A stretch of DNA of 64,000 nt, taken from NCBI GenBank assembly GCA_963971535.1, contig OZ020598.1:95359315-95423314 (forward strand). The letters run 5' to 3'. The notes under the pieces are model-generated. The model saw only the letters and a program-made list of their open reading frames with translations. It was not told where the DNA came from and searched no databases. This DNA is from Notolepis coatsorum (Eukaryota > Chordata > Actinopteri > Aulopiformes > Paralepididae). This document shows positions 21,421 to 32,689 of this stretch, in pieces. Made by a program: the position numbers and the translations under genes. The stretch's first letter is position 1. Each line of letters begins with the position of its first letter.

Positions 21421-22173
21421 GTGCGACCCTCTTCAGACAAGAGCCGAGCCGCCACCGCCCTGCAGAGACATTCTACATGTATAATCATGTAGTTTTATAG
21501 CAGAAGACATTCTCCCATTATTACAATATGCAAAACCTAGTTCCCTTGGGTTCTCTCTCTCTGGCACAGCCAGACCACTCACAGATCCTTATCAGTGACC
21601 ATAAAAACTCACACACACACGTTGCAATATCCTCATCTTCCCTAAGACACATTCATTCCCCCAAGACACAACGCTGGAACATATAGCCTTAACTCAACTA
21701 ATTTGACACGAAATGCCACAAGTGACTAAATTATGACATGACTAGGATTACCCCGGGATTAGGAGACGGGGCCAGGTAGAGTTTAAGTACCAACGATAAG
21801 ACACAGACACATATAAATCTCTTTCCCTCCCTTTCAGAACAGACCCCCACTTTAACTCGCACACACCCAAAACACATCCCCCACACACACATCCCACACA
21901 AACACACCAATTATATGATGTGCCATGGAGAGAGGAAGGGGAGGACTTCACTTTTTTCATTTGGGAGCACACACTTTGGCCGGCCGGTCAGATCACTATG
22001 TGTTCAAGAACTAGTATTTTGTTTATTTCACCTATTATACCTTATTCACTTTTATACCTTGTTCATTCATTTTTATATAATAAACTACCTCAAAAGTGTT
22101 TCATTCTTTACTTCTTTTTCAAATCTTATTACCGATCGGGTTTCAAAGTCTGCAAACTCGACATGTTCCAAGC
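21421..22173. other. Unassigned non-coding stretch
   Basis: There is no supported gene. It holds CA-rich runs near 21600-21620 and 21860-21910 and an AT-rich part from 22010 to 22110. It may belong to the composite element around it. Confidence 0.3.
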
Positions 22174-22350
22174 ATACTAGGAAAGCATACTAGGACCGCT
22201 ACTGTTCCTAATTTATGCAAATGACATGTCGTCAGCTTGTGACTGAAACTTGTTCCTGTTTGCGGACAACTCAGCCCTGCTGGACTCTGACAAGAACAAG
22301 TTACAGGTTGAAAAAACCCTTGGCTCTGAACTAGGCAAAATCTGACTGCG
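22174..22350 (+). mobile_element. LINE reverse transcriptase fragment
   Basis: Translation LGPLLFLIYANDMSSA and LFLFADNSALLDSDKNKLQV is the box leading to and including the RT catalytic site, with ADN in place of ADD. A short relic with stops, without flanking LINE sequence. Confidence 0.6.
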
Positions 22351-22436
22351 GTCAAGCCAGCCGTCTTTCACTTTTGTGTGGTCAAACCAGCCAACCCTGT
22401 AATTTCGAGTGGGCGATTAGTTACAGGTTTACGGTA

Positions 22437-22797
22437 ATGCAATAAAACAACCATGGGAAGCTGTTGTAATTAACCGAAGTGACTTTCGAATACAGTCTCA
22501 CAAGTTGATCTTACAGAAATACTTTAATTATTCCCGGTAATGAACTGAATGAACATCAAATCAATAGGACGTTTCCTATGTGCAGTATTATATATTCGAC
22601 CACTAAAGCTACAGAAAATCCCACAGAGGAACACTTCCGGTGAGGATTTCAAAGTGAAGGATGGCATGTGATGGCAGCTCAGTTGGATACACCCGGCCAG
22701 TGTCCACTCTGAGTCATCCAGCTGTAACTCAAGCCTACCTGACTGTCTACATTGATTGATCCGGGAACATTCTCCCACAATTTGATATATTTTTTCA
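22437..22797. other. Unassigned stretch before the 73-bp repeats
   Basis: No gene or recognised element. A minus-strand frame of 84 codons (22778-22524) has no visible domain. Confidence 0.3.
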
Positions 22798-23016
22798 GGA
22801 TCTCAGAACTACCAGCGGGATTCCCTTCGACTAGCTGCAGAGGAGGGGTATTAGTACGTCAACAACACAAGGATCTCAGAACTACCAGCGGGATTCCCTT
22901 CGTCTAGCTGCAGAGGAGGGGTATTAGTACGTCAACAACACACGGATCTCAGAACTACCAGCGGGATTCCCCTCATCTAGCTGCAGAGGAGGGGTATTAG
23001 TACGTCAACAACACAA
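22798..23016. repeat. 73-bp unit in three tandem copies upstream of the PYD gene
   Basis: Each copy starts GGATCTCAGAACTACCAGCG and ends GTACGTCAACAACACA; starts are 22798, 22871 and 22944, with one or two differences. It ends about 180 bp before the ATG of the PYD-PYD-CARD gene. A promoter or 5' UTR role is possible but only positional. Confidence 0.9.
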
Positions 23017-23699
23017 GGGTCCTGAGACTGCTGTCAAGCCATGGGGCAGATCTATTTTTGACCATGATTTGACATTAGTTGCTTGCCGTTTAATCAACAT
23101 CGAACGACCCCCCACTTCCTCCCAGACACCCATTCCAAGAGCCTGTTCGCTTTCCAGGTCTCTCTCTCTCTCTCCTCTCTCTCTCTGATCAACAATGGCA
23201 GCGCATTCAAAACTACTGTTCAACATCCTGGACGGGTTAAGAAAGGAGGAGCTGAAGACGTTCCGGTGGTATTTGAAACAAGAGGACGTCCTGGAGGGCT
23301 GCCCTCCCCTCGCGACGTGCCGTCTGGAGAATGCTGACATACATGACATGGTGGATCTGATGGTGAAGTACTATTCTGATCTAGCTGTGAAGATTACAGA
23401 GAATATACTGAAGAATCTCAACAGGATTGATCTGGTGGCAGATCTACACGCAGCGGCATCTGATCAAGATGCGCATTTAAAACTACTGTCCAACATCCTG
23501 GAGGAGTTAAGTAAGGAGGAGCTGAAGACGTTCCGGTGGTATTTGAGACAAGAGGACCTGGAGGGCTACCCTCCCATCCCTGCTGACATATATGACCTGG
23601 TGGATCTGATGGTGCAGCACTATGATGATGTAGCTGTGATGATTACAGAGAAGATACTGAAGAAGCTCAACAGGAATGATCTGGTGGAAGATCTACACG

Positions 23700-24030
23700 C
23701 AGCGTCTGGTGCAGCGTCTGGTGCAGCATCTGGTGGAGCGTCTGGTGCAGCGTCTGGTGCAGCGTCTGGTGCAGCGTCTGGTGCAGCATCTGGTGGAGCA
23801 TCTGGTGCAGCGTCTGGTGGAGCGTCTGGTGGAGCGTCTGGTGCAGCGTCTGGTGGAGCATCTGGTGGAGCATCTGGTGCAGCATCTGGTGGAGCATCTG
23901 GTGGAGCATCTGGTGCAGCATCTGGTGCAGCGTCTGGTGCAGCGTCTGGTGGAGCGTCTGGTGCAGCGTCTGGTGGAGCGTCTGGTGCAGCATCTGGTGG
24001 AGCATCTGGTGCAGCATCTGGTGGAGCGCC
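23700..24030. repeat. 12-bp coding minisatellite, about 27 copies
   Basis: The unit GC(A/G)TCTGGTG(C/G)A(G) encodes AASG or GASG in the PYD/CARD frame. All three forward frames and the reverse frames stay open because of the repeat, giving several spurious frames. The linker would be flexible and of variable length between alleles. Confidence 0.95.
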
Positions 24031-24188
24031 TGGTGCAGATATCATGTGCATGTATCAAGGGAGCAAATTCGTGGATCAGCACCGGGTAGCCCTCATCCAG
24101 CGGGTGTCCGCGGTGGATGCCATCTTGGACGAGCTCCTTGGCGCGAGTGTTATTACCCACGAAGAATACAGCAAGGTCAAGTCAAAGG

Positions 24189-25300
24189 AGCTTGTGTTCC
24201 CCAGGGCTCTGTCCTTGGCCCTATCCTCTTCATTATCTACCTCCTCCCACTCGGTCGGATTCTCCGTAAACACAGCATCAATTTCCACTGTTACGCAGAC
24301 GACACCCAGCTCTATGTTTCCTCCAAACCCACTTCCACCCTCCCTCCCTCTTCCCTCTGTGCCTGTCTACAGGAAATCAAATCCTGGTTCACCTCAAATT
24401 TCCTGAAATTAAACAGTGGCAAAACAGAGGTAGTCCTCATTGGCTCCAAGTCCACACTCACCAAGCACCCCCGTTTCACCCTCACCATAGACAACTCCTT
24501 GGTTTCCCCTTCCCCCCAGGTCAAGAGTCTGGGTGTCGTCCTCGACAGCACCCTATCATTCCATTCCCACATCAATAACATCATCCGGTCCGCCTACTTC
24601 CACCTTCGCAACATCAACCGCCTCCGCCCTTCACTCACTCCCAACAGCGCCGCAATCCTGGTCCACGCCCTCGTCACTTCCCGCTTAGATTACTGCAACT
24701 CCCTTCTCTTTGGTCTTCCCCACAAACTCCTCCATAAGCTCCAACTGGTCCAGCACGCTGCTGCCCGTATAATCACCAGAACCCCTGTCATCAGTCACAT
24801 CACCCCCGTCCTACGCCAACTACACTGGCTTCCCATTAAACTCTGCATAGTCTACAAGATCCTCCTCCATACATACAAGGCCATACACAACCTTGCCCCT
24901 CCATACCTGTCCGACCTCCTTCATATTAACATTCCCACCAGGTCCCTCAGGTCTGCCTCCTCCATCAACCTGACCATCCCCCCAGCCCGTCTGTCCACCA
25001 TGGGGTCAAGAGCCTTCAGCTGCTCTGCCCCCCGCCTCTGGAACTCCCTCCCCCCCGACATCAGGAACATTGACTCCATCATTTCTTTTAAAACCCACCT
25101 CAAAACCCACCTTTTTAGGCAGGCGTATGTCTGATTTTAATTTAGTCTGTTTTTATATATTTAAATTTTTTTTATTTTAATGAACTGTGATTTTATTTAT
25201 TTTATTGTGATGAATTTAACTGTTTTTAAATTGTTGTACGGCGACCTTGTGTGCCTTGAAAGGCGCCTTATAAATAGAATGCATTATTATTATTATTATT
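24189..25300 (+). mobile_element. L2-type LINE, 5'-truncated, inserted in the CARD
   Basis: It begins inside the RT ([20 protein letters not shown], then [12 protein letters not shown]) and continues to [19 protein letters not shown] and [10 protein letters not shown] stop at 25134. The 3' end reads CCTTGAAAGGCGCCTTATAA and an ATT repeat tail, typical for fish L2. Target duplication AAAGG (24184-24188 and 25301-25305). The RT fragment frame is unbroken and ADD is kept. Confidence 0.9.
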
Positions 25301-25588
25301 AAAGGGCATAAATCAGGAGAAGATGAGGGAGCTCTACGATGGTCCCCTGAACACCGTCGGGACCAAAGGGAAATACATCTTCTACAAGATCCTGCTGAAG
25401 AAACACGCATGGCTCATAGAAGACCTGGAAATGGAAAGAAAATGGAAATGGTGTGAGGATTTGGGGGTGGCTCATAAAAACTCTGAACTGAACTGAACTG
25501 AAGAGGCTTGTCTCCAGTAGCAGCAGCAGCACCCCAAGTGTACTTTCTTTTCTTTTTATGTATTCATAAAGTATAACTAAAAGTTATG

Positions 25589-25652
25589 TTAACCCTTTCA
25601 CTACCACACTACAGAACGTTAACACTTTGTCGTGTGGCAGTGAAAGGGTTAA
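25589..25652. mobile_element. 64-bp palindromic piggyBac-type mini-element
   Basis: Left TTAACCCTTTCACTACCACA and right, reverse-complemented TTAACCCTTTCACTGCCACA, are inverted repeats with TTAA ends, separated by about 20 bp that includes AACGTTAACACTTTG. This is the piggyBac terminal style (CCCTTT..CTGCCA) reduced to little more than its ends. Confidence 0.65.
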
Positions 25653-25734
25653 CCTTCTGTATTGTCACTGTGAAAAACAAAATACTTCCCAAAGGTCAGT
25701 GAATACCACGATCACAACACCAGAGGGAGCTCCA

Positions 25735-26382
25735 CAAATCATGTTAAACCCAGATTCGGCTCAAACAAGGGACTAAACACGTTTCGCAATTATGCCACAT
25801 CAATGTGGAACGCCCTACCCACAGCTGTAAAGGAATATGAATCACTACCCACCTTCAAAACCACTCTCAAAAAACACCTAAGGGAGACTGCAATTCGAAA
25901 CTGGCCCCTACAAATGTCCTAACCCAGTTGCACAGTAAATTACCAAGTATGTCAGTATTCCATTGTACAGTGTACAGTGTCCCCCCCCCCTACCCAACCC
26001 CCCCCCCCCCCCCCCCACCTCCAATGTACAGCCCTCACCCACCCACCCAACCCCACATCACCCACCCAACCTCCTCCAATGTACAGTTTCTACGTCAAAT
26101 GTATATACACTCTTTTTCTGGACACTTTTGTATCACAAACAGTACTGTATTTGCAAATCTAATATGTCATAAATGTATAGATGTAGCAGTACTGTCTATC
26201 TGTATGTCATGTATGTCATATATGTTATGATGAATTGAAAATGGGGGACCCTGATGTAAACAAGACGAAAGTCTTTCTCTGGTCTGCATCCCCTTAACAA
26301 TTGTGTGTATTGAGCCGTACTGTATTGTACCCATTCTGCAATCTGTTAATAAACTTTTCAATCAATCAATCAATCAATCAAT
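25735..26382 (+). mobile_element. LINE 3' end with (AATC)n tail
   Basis: The last coding part reads NTFRNYATSMWNALPTAVKE, then SLPTFKTTLKKHLRETAIRN and a stop near 25920. The 3' UTR contains poly-C runs and ends CTGTTAATAAACTTTTCAATC with tandem CAAT. A second copy of the same 3' end is at 43997-44559. Confidence 0.8.
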
Positions 26383-26770
26383 GTGGTTCATTTATATTAT
26401 TTGCGATTGAGGAACAGGGTAATTTATGAGAATAATGTTAGGATTTATTGATTCATAAACTTGTTGCACAAATACTATGAACTACTTTTACTGTGTACAT
26501 TTTGAGAATGGCAAAATTCCCTTGTTTCAAGTTTCAAGTTCAAGTTTGCCAGGACATGCAAGTCATAAAACACTAGAGTGTGACTTGAACGGAGACTCTG
26601 GGAAACTGTCCCCCAGCAGGGGTCACAGGGATAAATAGCCCCCAGCTGTCTTAAACTGACCGGTCGTAACGAAGGAGGGGGTCAGGAGAACAATAGACAA
26701 GATATGACTGTTTGTACCCAAGTGGGACCAGGTGCTAAAATGCATCAAGGCTTCAAAATGAAGCCCTGCC
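26383..26770. other. Unassigned AT-rich stretch before a SINE
   Basis: No gene seen. Part of it (about 26455-26500, GTTGCACAAATACTATGAAC) resembles the duplicated sequence at 33411-33700, so both belong to some dispersed repeat. Confidence 0.35.
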
Positions 26771-27228
26771 GGGCGGCTAGGTGGTGCAATGGGCAAGGCG
26801 CTCACCACCAATGCAGGATACGCTGGGTTCGAGCCCAGCTCTCCGCATTGCTATCAGCTTTGCTGGTCGTTCATACTAAAACAATTGGCAGTATTAGGGG
26901 GTGGGAAGCTGATGGGTGGGGATCGGACGTTGTGGACAGCGACTCCTACAGGTCGGTTGGTGCGCCTGCGCAGCAGAATCAGGAAGTGACGGGGGCGGCG
27001 TGCCCTCCCACGCTGAGAGATCACGCTGTGCAGGTGAAAAGATGCGACGGCTGCTTCCTCGAGTACCGGAGGGGACACGTGATGTAAGGCTTCGTCCACA
27101 TTGCAGCCGGCTTGTGGGAGGCATGGCCTAACAACGTTCGAGACAGGGGAGGGTAGAATTGGACGATACAAAATTGGGATGGGAGAAAAATAGAAAATGG
27201 GAGAAAAAGTAGATACATTTTTTTTATT
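26771..27228 (+). mobile_element. tRNA-derived SINE, copy 1
   Basis: The tRNA-like head GGGCGGCTAGGTGGTGCAAT has a B box GGGTTCGAGCCC near 26825. The body has CAATTGGCAGTATTAG and GCGACTCCTACAG, and the A-rich tail GGGATGGGAGAAAAATAG. A perfect 10-bp target duplication AAGCCCTGCC flanks it (26761-26770, 27229-27238). Copies 2 and 3 are at 46518-49475 and 60345-60787. Class unnamed by me. Confidence 0.88.
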
Positions 27229-27424
27229 AAGCCCTGCCCTATATAAGCCTATATAGGGATTAGATTAAATGAAATAACTAGCTGAGATTAGACCAGACTA
27301 ACTCAGAACTGGGAAATCTGTGTTCTGTTCAATTATTGGAGTAACTGGATATCAAAACTAGTCCAAAAAGACCAAGGATAACAGTAAAACAATAAGAATG
27401 CATTTAATTAGTAAATAACAGAGG

Positions 27425-28784
27425 TTAACCCATTCTCCGCCGGGCATTGTACCCATCCTAAACCATCCTCTGCCAGCTCTATTTGTCTATAGAGATGTTC
27501 ACCTTCTTTGCAGGGCTATAACTTTTTAAATTGTATTGCTAAATTGACATTACTATGGCCCATTCAACATCAATTATCTATCGTTCAGGATGTAGGAACG
27601 TTTTACTTTTTCATTCACACATTCATACAAAAATACGGTCTAGAGTATAAATATGTTTTTATCGTTTTTCTGCAGTATTTCATAGAACGTGAGATATAGC
27701 CATAAATGCATATATTAGACCATCAAATGCAGTTTGATACCGGTCGACGCCAGATAAAAAATTTCAACTGTACACGGTCCTAGACGTTATGACTCATCAT
27801 GTGCGGATGAACAGAGGGGGGGGGGGGGGGGGGGGGGTCGTTTATAATTCCGTGACCGACGTTAAATGATTCATGTAGTATGGGTGATATATTGATCAGA
27901 GCAGTTTGAATCGAAAATGGTAAAGAAAAACTCTGAAACTCACCCTAGTCTCCTCGTAGCGTTGGGTGATGAGAGTGGAGCAAAAAGATCGCCATCATGG
28001 GATGTTGATCGATGCGATCCATCGTCGGGTTGTATATGACTAATACACGTCCAAATAATGTTGATTATTGAGTTATGGCAAAGATCCATATCCACGGTGT
28101 CTGTATTGAGCCCCGGGATGATCACAGAGTGGCCGGACGAAAATAGGGGACAGACCAAGCACTTCCGGCCAGGCAACTCGTCGATCGGCCACGAGGTGGC
28201 GGTATTGAAGCGTTGCAGAGTTGAGCGGAGTCCTACAGCACCAGCCAAGACTCCGTGGGTGAAATGTGAATACCATGACGAAAATATGAAATATTGATCT
28301 CAAAGACGCCTTATAATAATAATAATAATTTAGGACCTGCTCCGAGGTCACCATTTGGCACACATGCGAACCATGCATACAATGCGTATCTGCGATTAAC
28401 CCATCCCGTCGTCCTTCCCCCCCAAGGGCAGCCGGGAGCAGACAGGCGCCACGTGAGCCGCGCCAGGGGACCAATCCAAGTGCTCCTGTCCGTCTTCGTC
28501 AAGGACGCCACAGCGTTAGCGATCTTGTTGTTGTGCATGTTTTTCCATTGGGTTTATCTTATCGGGGGGGGAAACCCTTGCGAGCACGGGGAGAACATGC
28601 AAACTCCACACAGAAAGGCCTGGGAGATACCCCACCTGGGTAACTGGCATCATTGAAACCTGGTCCCCAAGCGGGATTCGAACCCTGGACCTTCTTGCTG
28701 TGAGGCGACAGTGTTAACCACTACACCACCGTGCCTTACGGCGGAGAATGACGTGTAACAAGTCATTGGCGAGCAATGGGTTAA
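27425..28784 (-). mobile_element. piggyBac-like element (group A), reversed
   Basis: The TTAA-bounded ends are TTAACCCATTCTCCGCC and, reverse-complemented, TTAACCCATTGCTCGCC. Inside, on the minus strand, is the group A sequence shared with 30512-32578, 35455-36385 and 39715-41646, including CATAACTCAATAATCAACAT and the poly-C tract (seen as poly-G at 27817-27838). A SINE is inserted at 28308-28738. No transposase is present. Confidence 0.8.
28308..28738 (-). mobile_element. tRNA-derived SINE (DANA-like) in a piggyBac-like element
   Basis: On the minus strand the head reads CACGGTGGTGTAGTGGTTAA, CACTGTCGCCTCACAGCAAG and the B box GGGTTCGAATCCC, followed by TGTGTGGAGTTTGCATGTTC, the words typical of zebrafish DANA-type SINEs; it ends in an ATT-repeat tail at 28308. 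It is a SINE and not a working tRNA gene. Confidence 0.88.
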
Positions 28785-28851
28785 GTGTTAGACAATTTGC
28801 AAATGGTGTGTTTCATGCAGACTAGAAATAGTCCTACACTGTGTAAATCAA

Positions 28852-30342
28852 TATGGACCCTATGCAATTTGCATACAGGCCAAACAGGTCCACTGACGAT
28901 GCGGTCTCCCAAGTACTGCACAGCACCCTCTCTCACCTGGACCGTCAGAAGGGGGGCTATGTGAGACTGTTGTTCATTGACTACAGCTCAGCGTTCAACA
29001 CCATAGTCCCCACCAGACTGGTGGACAAGCTGATCGGGCTGGGTCTGAGCTCCGCCCTGAGCGCCTAGGTACTGGACTTTGAGTGAGAGACCCCAGACGG
29101 TCAGGGTGGGGGGTCAGACCTCCAACACCATCACCCTGAGCATCGGGTCCCCCCAGGGCTGTGTTCTGAGCCCCCTGCTGTACTCACTATACACACACGA
29201 CTGTGTGGCCAAGTTCAGCTCCAACTCCATAGTGAAGTTCGCAGACGACACGGTGGTGGTGGGGTTGATCTCGGACAACGACGAGAAGGCCTACCGGGAG
29301 GAGGTTGAGGTACTGGAACGCTGGTGCCAGGACAACAGCCTGCTCCTGAACATTGGTAAAACCAAGGAGCTGATCGTGGATTATAGGAGAGGACAGCAGG
29401 AGACACACACACCACTGATGATTAACGGGGCTACCGTGGACAGGGTGAGCAGCTTTAAGTACCTGGGGGTCCACATCTCAGAGGATCTGACATGGACAAC
29501 ACACATAGACACAGTAGTAAAGAAGGCGAAGCAGCGCCTCTACCACCTGAGACAGTTAAGGAAGTTCAGAGTATCGGGGAAGATACTCCAGTCCTTCTAC
29601 TCAGGAGCTGTAGAGAGCATCTTGACCGGAAACATCACTGCCTGGTTTGGAAACAGCACGGCACAGGACAAGAAGATCCCTACAGAGAGTGGTGCGCTCA
29701 GCCGAGCGTACCACGGGTATGGCACTACCTCCCCTGCAGGTTCTATACAACAAGAGGTGCACATCCAGAGCCTGCAGAATAATGAAAGACCCCCACCACC
29801 CCAATAACAGCCTGTTCCAGCTGCTGAGGTCAGGCAGACGCCTGCGAACTCCAGTTACTAGGACAGAGAGGCTTAGGCTCAGCTTCTTCCCCCAGGCCAT
29901 CAGAGCCTTGAACAATGAACATTGAGTGCCACAGAACACTGAACTATCCACACACAAGCACACACACGACACGCACGCTGTGCACGCTCACACACTAGCA
30001 GCCACTTTAACACTTTAACATGAGCGGGCACACACTCATGCCGCACACACCCACTTATGGCCAAAAGGAAAGGCCACTTTAAATTAGTATAACAACAGTA
30101 ACAGTGTATTGCACTACCAAAGCTACCTAGCATGTCCTGTATGCTCTGTAAATATTTTTTATGTACAGATACCGAGATGTCACACCATGTTACCCGTTAC
30201 CTGTTTATTGCACAATGTTGTTTTTATTGGATTCTATTATATGTTGTACCACTGTATTGCACATCGTTGCGGGCAAGACCACCCGCATTTCATTGTATAC
30301 TTGTATGCCGTGACAAATAAAACTCTTGACTTGACTTGACTC
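28852..30342 (+). mobile_element. Rex1-like LINE, 5'-truncated
   Basis: It starts in the RT at [20 protein letters not shown] and shows [55 protein letters not shown] and SFKYLGVHISEDLTWTTHID; the C-terminal part ends FFPQAIRALNNEH near 29925. There is a frame change near 29060-29080 with a stop, and another near 29690. The 3' UTR ends GACAAATAAAACTCTTGACT with a (TTGAC)n tail. It is the same family as 55935-58815. Confidence 0.85.
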
Positions 30343-30992
30343 AAAGTACATGTGGTGAAATTACTTCCAAAACTGTTTTCAGCCAAGACGACCATTAATA
30401 TTTTCAAGAAAAGTGTCCGTGTGCTCATGTTGGAATATTATGACTTGATTTGCTAATTCTAAATGTAAAAATAATGAATCCAATAGGCTAAATTGTATAA
30501 CCTTAGTTATCTTAACACATCCACCGCCGGAAACAGCTTACGACGTGTTTCAAGGTCATGCGAATTCCGCCATTCCACGGCGTACGACGTTATTGAGATC
30601 ATATTTCATTTTTTCACCATGGTATTCATAATTCCCTCACAGAGCCTGGTCTGATACAGTGGGAGCCTGCACAACAGTGCAACGCTTCAATACCGCCGCC
30701 TGGTGGATGATCGGGCGAGTTACCAAACCGGAAATGGATCGAGTCGATCTCCGTGCATCTGGGAAATGCGTCCGGCAGTCACATATTGTTGCGGGACTCT
30801 AGACACACATCCGTGTATATGGATCGCTCCCATAACTCAATAATCGATATGATTTGGGCGTTTATTTCGCCATACAAACCGGAAATGGATCTAGTCGATC
30901 GACGTCAAATAAATGGGATCTTTTTCCTCCAGTCTCATCGGCGAACGGTAAGAGGGCAGTAACGTTACTTTCAGCGTGATTGTTTATTATTA

Positions 30993-31881
30993 TTAACACT
31001 TTGAGTGCCACTCACGGCTTTTCTCGGGTTTACGACCCGACCGTTGAGTATTCTCGGGTATTTTTTATTTATTTTTTTATTAGCGATCTGAAATCATATT
31101 GCATCACGCGAGCCTACCGCCGGAGATCCAGGGACTGCCGGCGTTCAGATGTGAAAAAAGCGCCCCCTATTGTCTCCCAGATGGTAAATCACCCTTTTGG
31201 AATGGACTCAATGAAAGTGAATGGGAGAACGGATTTCTGACTCCACATTTTACTTCTCACTGATGCAGCCGGGGTCTACCAGAGTTCATTCTGGAGCCTC
31301 TGAGCCGCGCGGATCATGTGTTATACTGTACACACGATGGATCAATACATTTATCGATTTTTTCGAATGGCGATCGGAAATTGGAATAAACCATTTGGAT
31401 ACCATCTGACCTCAGTTAAGGAATCTATGTTATCAGTGTTAGGATAATCAGACTCGTTTTCACTGATATAAGCGTTTATGTGATATGGCTGTTTTGACTG
31501 TAAAAGCCATGAGGAAATAAGAGCAGCGATTATCAGCGCACGGCACGAGCGTGCGTGCGCACACATACTATCGGATCATCTAGCGTTTATTTGAAAACTA
31601 TTCATAAATAGGCAGGCAAATGACAACGTTCTGGAATATTCCAGTAAAAGGCGATTATCATAGGCATGGGTTGTTTTTTCCCGGAAAACGGGTGATTTTC
31701 AAAATACAATCTGCCTTGCCAATGTTGACTGGAAAATGAGTCTTTGATAAGCGACGGGCAGATTAGACACATAGCCATAATTTAAAACATAGATTAGGCG
31801 ATATTAACGTTAACATTGGCCGTGGATGGTGGCATTCAACGGGGTAAAAAGGAAAACACGGCTCGGTACTGAAAGTGTTAA
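30993..31881 (+). mobile_element. piggyBac-like element (group B) nested in group A
   Basis: TTAACACTTTGAGTGCCACT at the left and, reverse-complemented, TTAACACTTTCAGTACCGAG at the right, with TTAA on both sides. The host element joins cleanly when it is removed. It contains GAATGGACTCAATGAAAGTG, ATCTAGCGTTTATTTGAAAA and AAGCGACGGGCAGATTAGAC as in the 45579-46504 copy. Confidence 0.85.
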
Positions 31882-32257
31882 TGCAAACTGCTCTGATCAA
31901 TATATCACCCATACTACATAAAGCATTTACTGACGATCACGGAATTATAAACGACCCCCCCCCCCCCCCCTTTCATCTGCGCATGATGAGTCATAACGTT
32001 TAGGATCGTATTCAGTTGGATTTTTTAATATAGCGTGTATCGCGAATAAACTGCAATCGATAATCTATATTATGTGTTTAGCGTTTGAGGAATTACTGCA
32101 GAAAACGATAAAAACACTTATATTCTAGACGGTATTTTCATATGAATCTATGAATGAAAAAGTATAACGTTCCTACATCCTGAACGATAGATAATCGATG
32201 TTGAATGGGCCATAGTAATGTCAATTTAGCAATACAATTTAAAAAGTTATAGCCCTG

Positions 32258-32482
32258 GGGAGCTCCAGTAGCTCACCGCATATCTTGGCGCTATTTCTGC
32301 GTCGGGGAGAACCGTGCTGCGTCATGGATCTGGGGGACTCGAGTTCGATTCCCGGACCCGCCGTCATTTCCCAGAATGTCTTCCCCTGATCTATATCCCG
32401 TTTCAACCTATATCTGTCGGTCATGCTTGACCAGAAAAGCGATAAACGCAAAAAAATTAAGTTTAAAAAAAATAAAAAGCAA
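32258..32482 (+). mobile_element. tRNA-derived SINE with 11-bp target duplication
   Basis: The head GGGAGCTCCAGTAGCTCACC and B box GAGTTCGATTCCC indicate tRNA origin; the tail is A-rich. TTATAGCCCTG is duplicated exactly on both sides (32247-32257, 32483-32493), and the uninterrupted sequence is known from the other group A copies. This family differs from the 26771 SINE. Confidence 0.88.
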
Positions 32483-32689
32483 TTATAGCCCTGCAAAGAA
32501 GGTGAACATCTCCATAGGCTTAGACTGGTGGCAGTGATCATACATTGATGGATAGAAGTGTGGCAGTCAATGTGTTAAGATGACACACGCACATTATGAA
32601 CCATGGATTAAAATATCGACGTGCGTGGTGGTTGTGTTTGGGTCGACAAAATGTTTGATAAAAACGCTAAAACTGGGTACATTTCGATA

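Larger units (their letters stand above)
20505..22436. mobile_element. Possible Tc1/mariner-type element with TA ends, composite inside
   Basis: Left end TACCGTAAATCCTCTAATAG and right end, reverse-complemented TACCGTAAACCTGTAACTAA, share TACCGTAAA, and the interior starts with the CTCTAATAGTGACC style of sequence seen in TA-target MITE families. The interior contains an LTR-element fossil and a LINE fragment, so the original element would be a short MITE invaded by others. Only about 10 bp of terminal match, hence modest confidence. Confidence 0.35.
23195..25496 (+). pseudogene. PYD-PYD-(AASG)n-CARD gene, CARD split by an L2 LINE
   Basis: The ATG at 23195 sits in a good context (AACAATGG). 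The frame encodes two pyrin-type death-fold domains of about 80 residues (first LRKEELKTFRWYLKQEDVLE to LNRIDLVADL, second LSKEELKTFRWYLRQEDLEG to [10 protein letters not shown]), a 110-residue Ala/Ser/Gly repeat linker, then a CARD start ([40 protein letters not shown]). The CARD's second half (INQEKMRELYDGPLNTVGTK, then YIFYKILLKKHAWLIEDLEM) lies at 25306-25496 in the matching frame beyond the LINE. PYD plus CARD is the ASC adaptor layout that links sensors to caspase; two PYDs are unusual. As it stands the frame reads into the LINE and stops at 24404-24406. No introns separate the domains, which could mean a retrocopy. Confidence 0.8.
30512..32578 (+). mobile_element. piggyBac-like element (group A) with two insertions
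   Basis: The ends are TTAACACATCCACCGCC and, reverse-complemented, TTAACACATTGACTGCCACA. Group A landmarks are the segment ending CATCGGCGAACGGTAAGAGG near 30955, the poly-C at 31957-31970 and GTTATAGCCCTGCAAAGAAG near 32485. A group B element (30993-31881) and a SINE (32258-32482) are inserted. Excluding them it is about 0.95 kb and non-coding. Confidence 0.82.

Noticed and set aside
20505-22436. A single intact mariner transposon
   Set aside because: Only about 10 bp of terminal match and no mariner transposase; kept as a low-confidence composite.
22798-23016. CRISPR-like array
   Set aside because: Direct 73-bp tandem repeats without unique spacers in a vertebrate genome; the other arrays here are minisatellites.
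23620-24160. Four further long frames over the AASG repeat (Ala-Pro-Asp, Leu-His-Gln and Arg-Cys-Thr repeats)
   Set aside because: A 12-bp repeat keeps all frames open; only the frame continuous with PYD and CARD is supported.
28670-28735. Possible tRNA gene (good B box)
   Set aside because: It is continuous with a SINE body and tail; the same holds for tRNA-like heads at 26771, 32258, 46518, 48654 and 60787.
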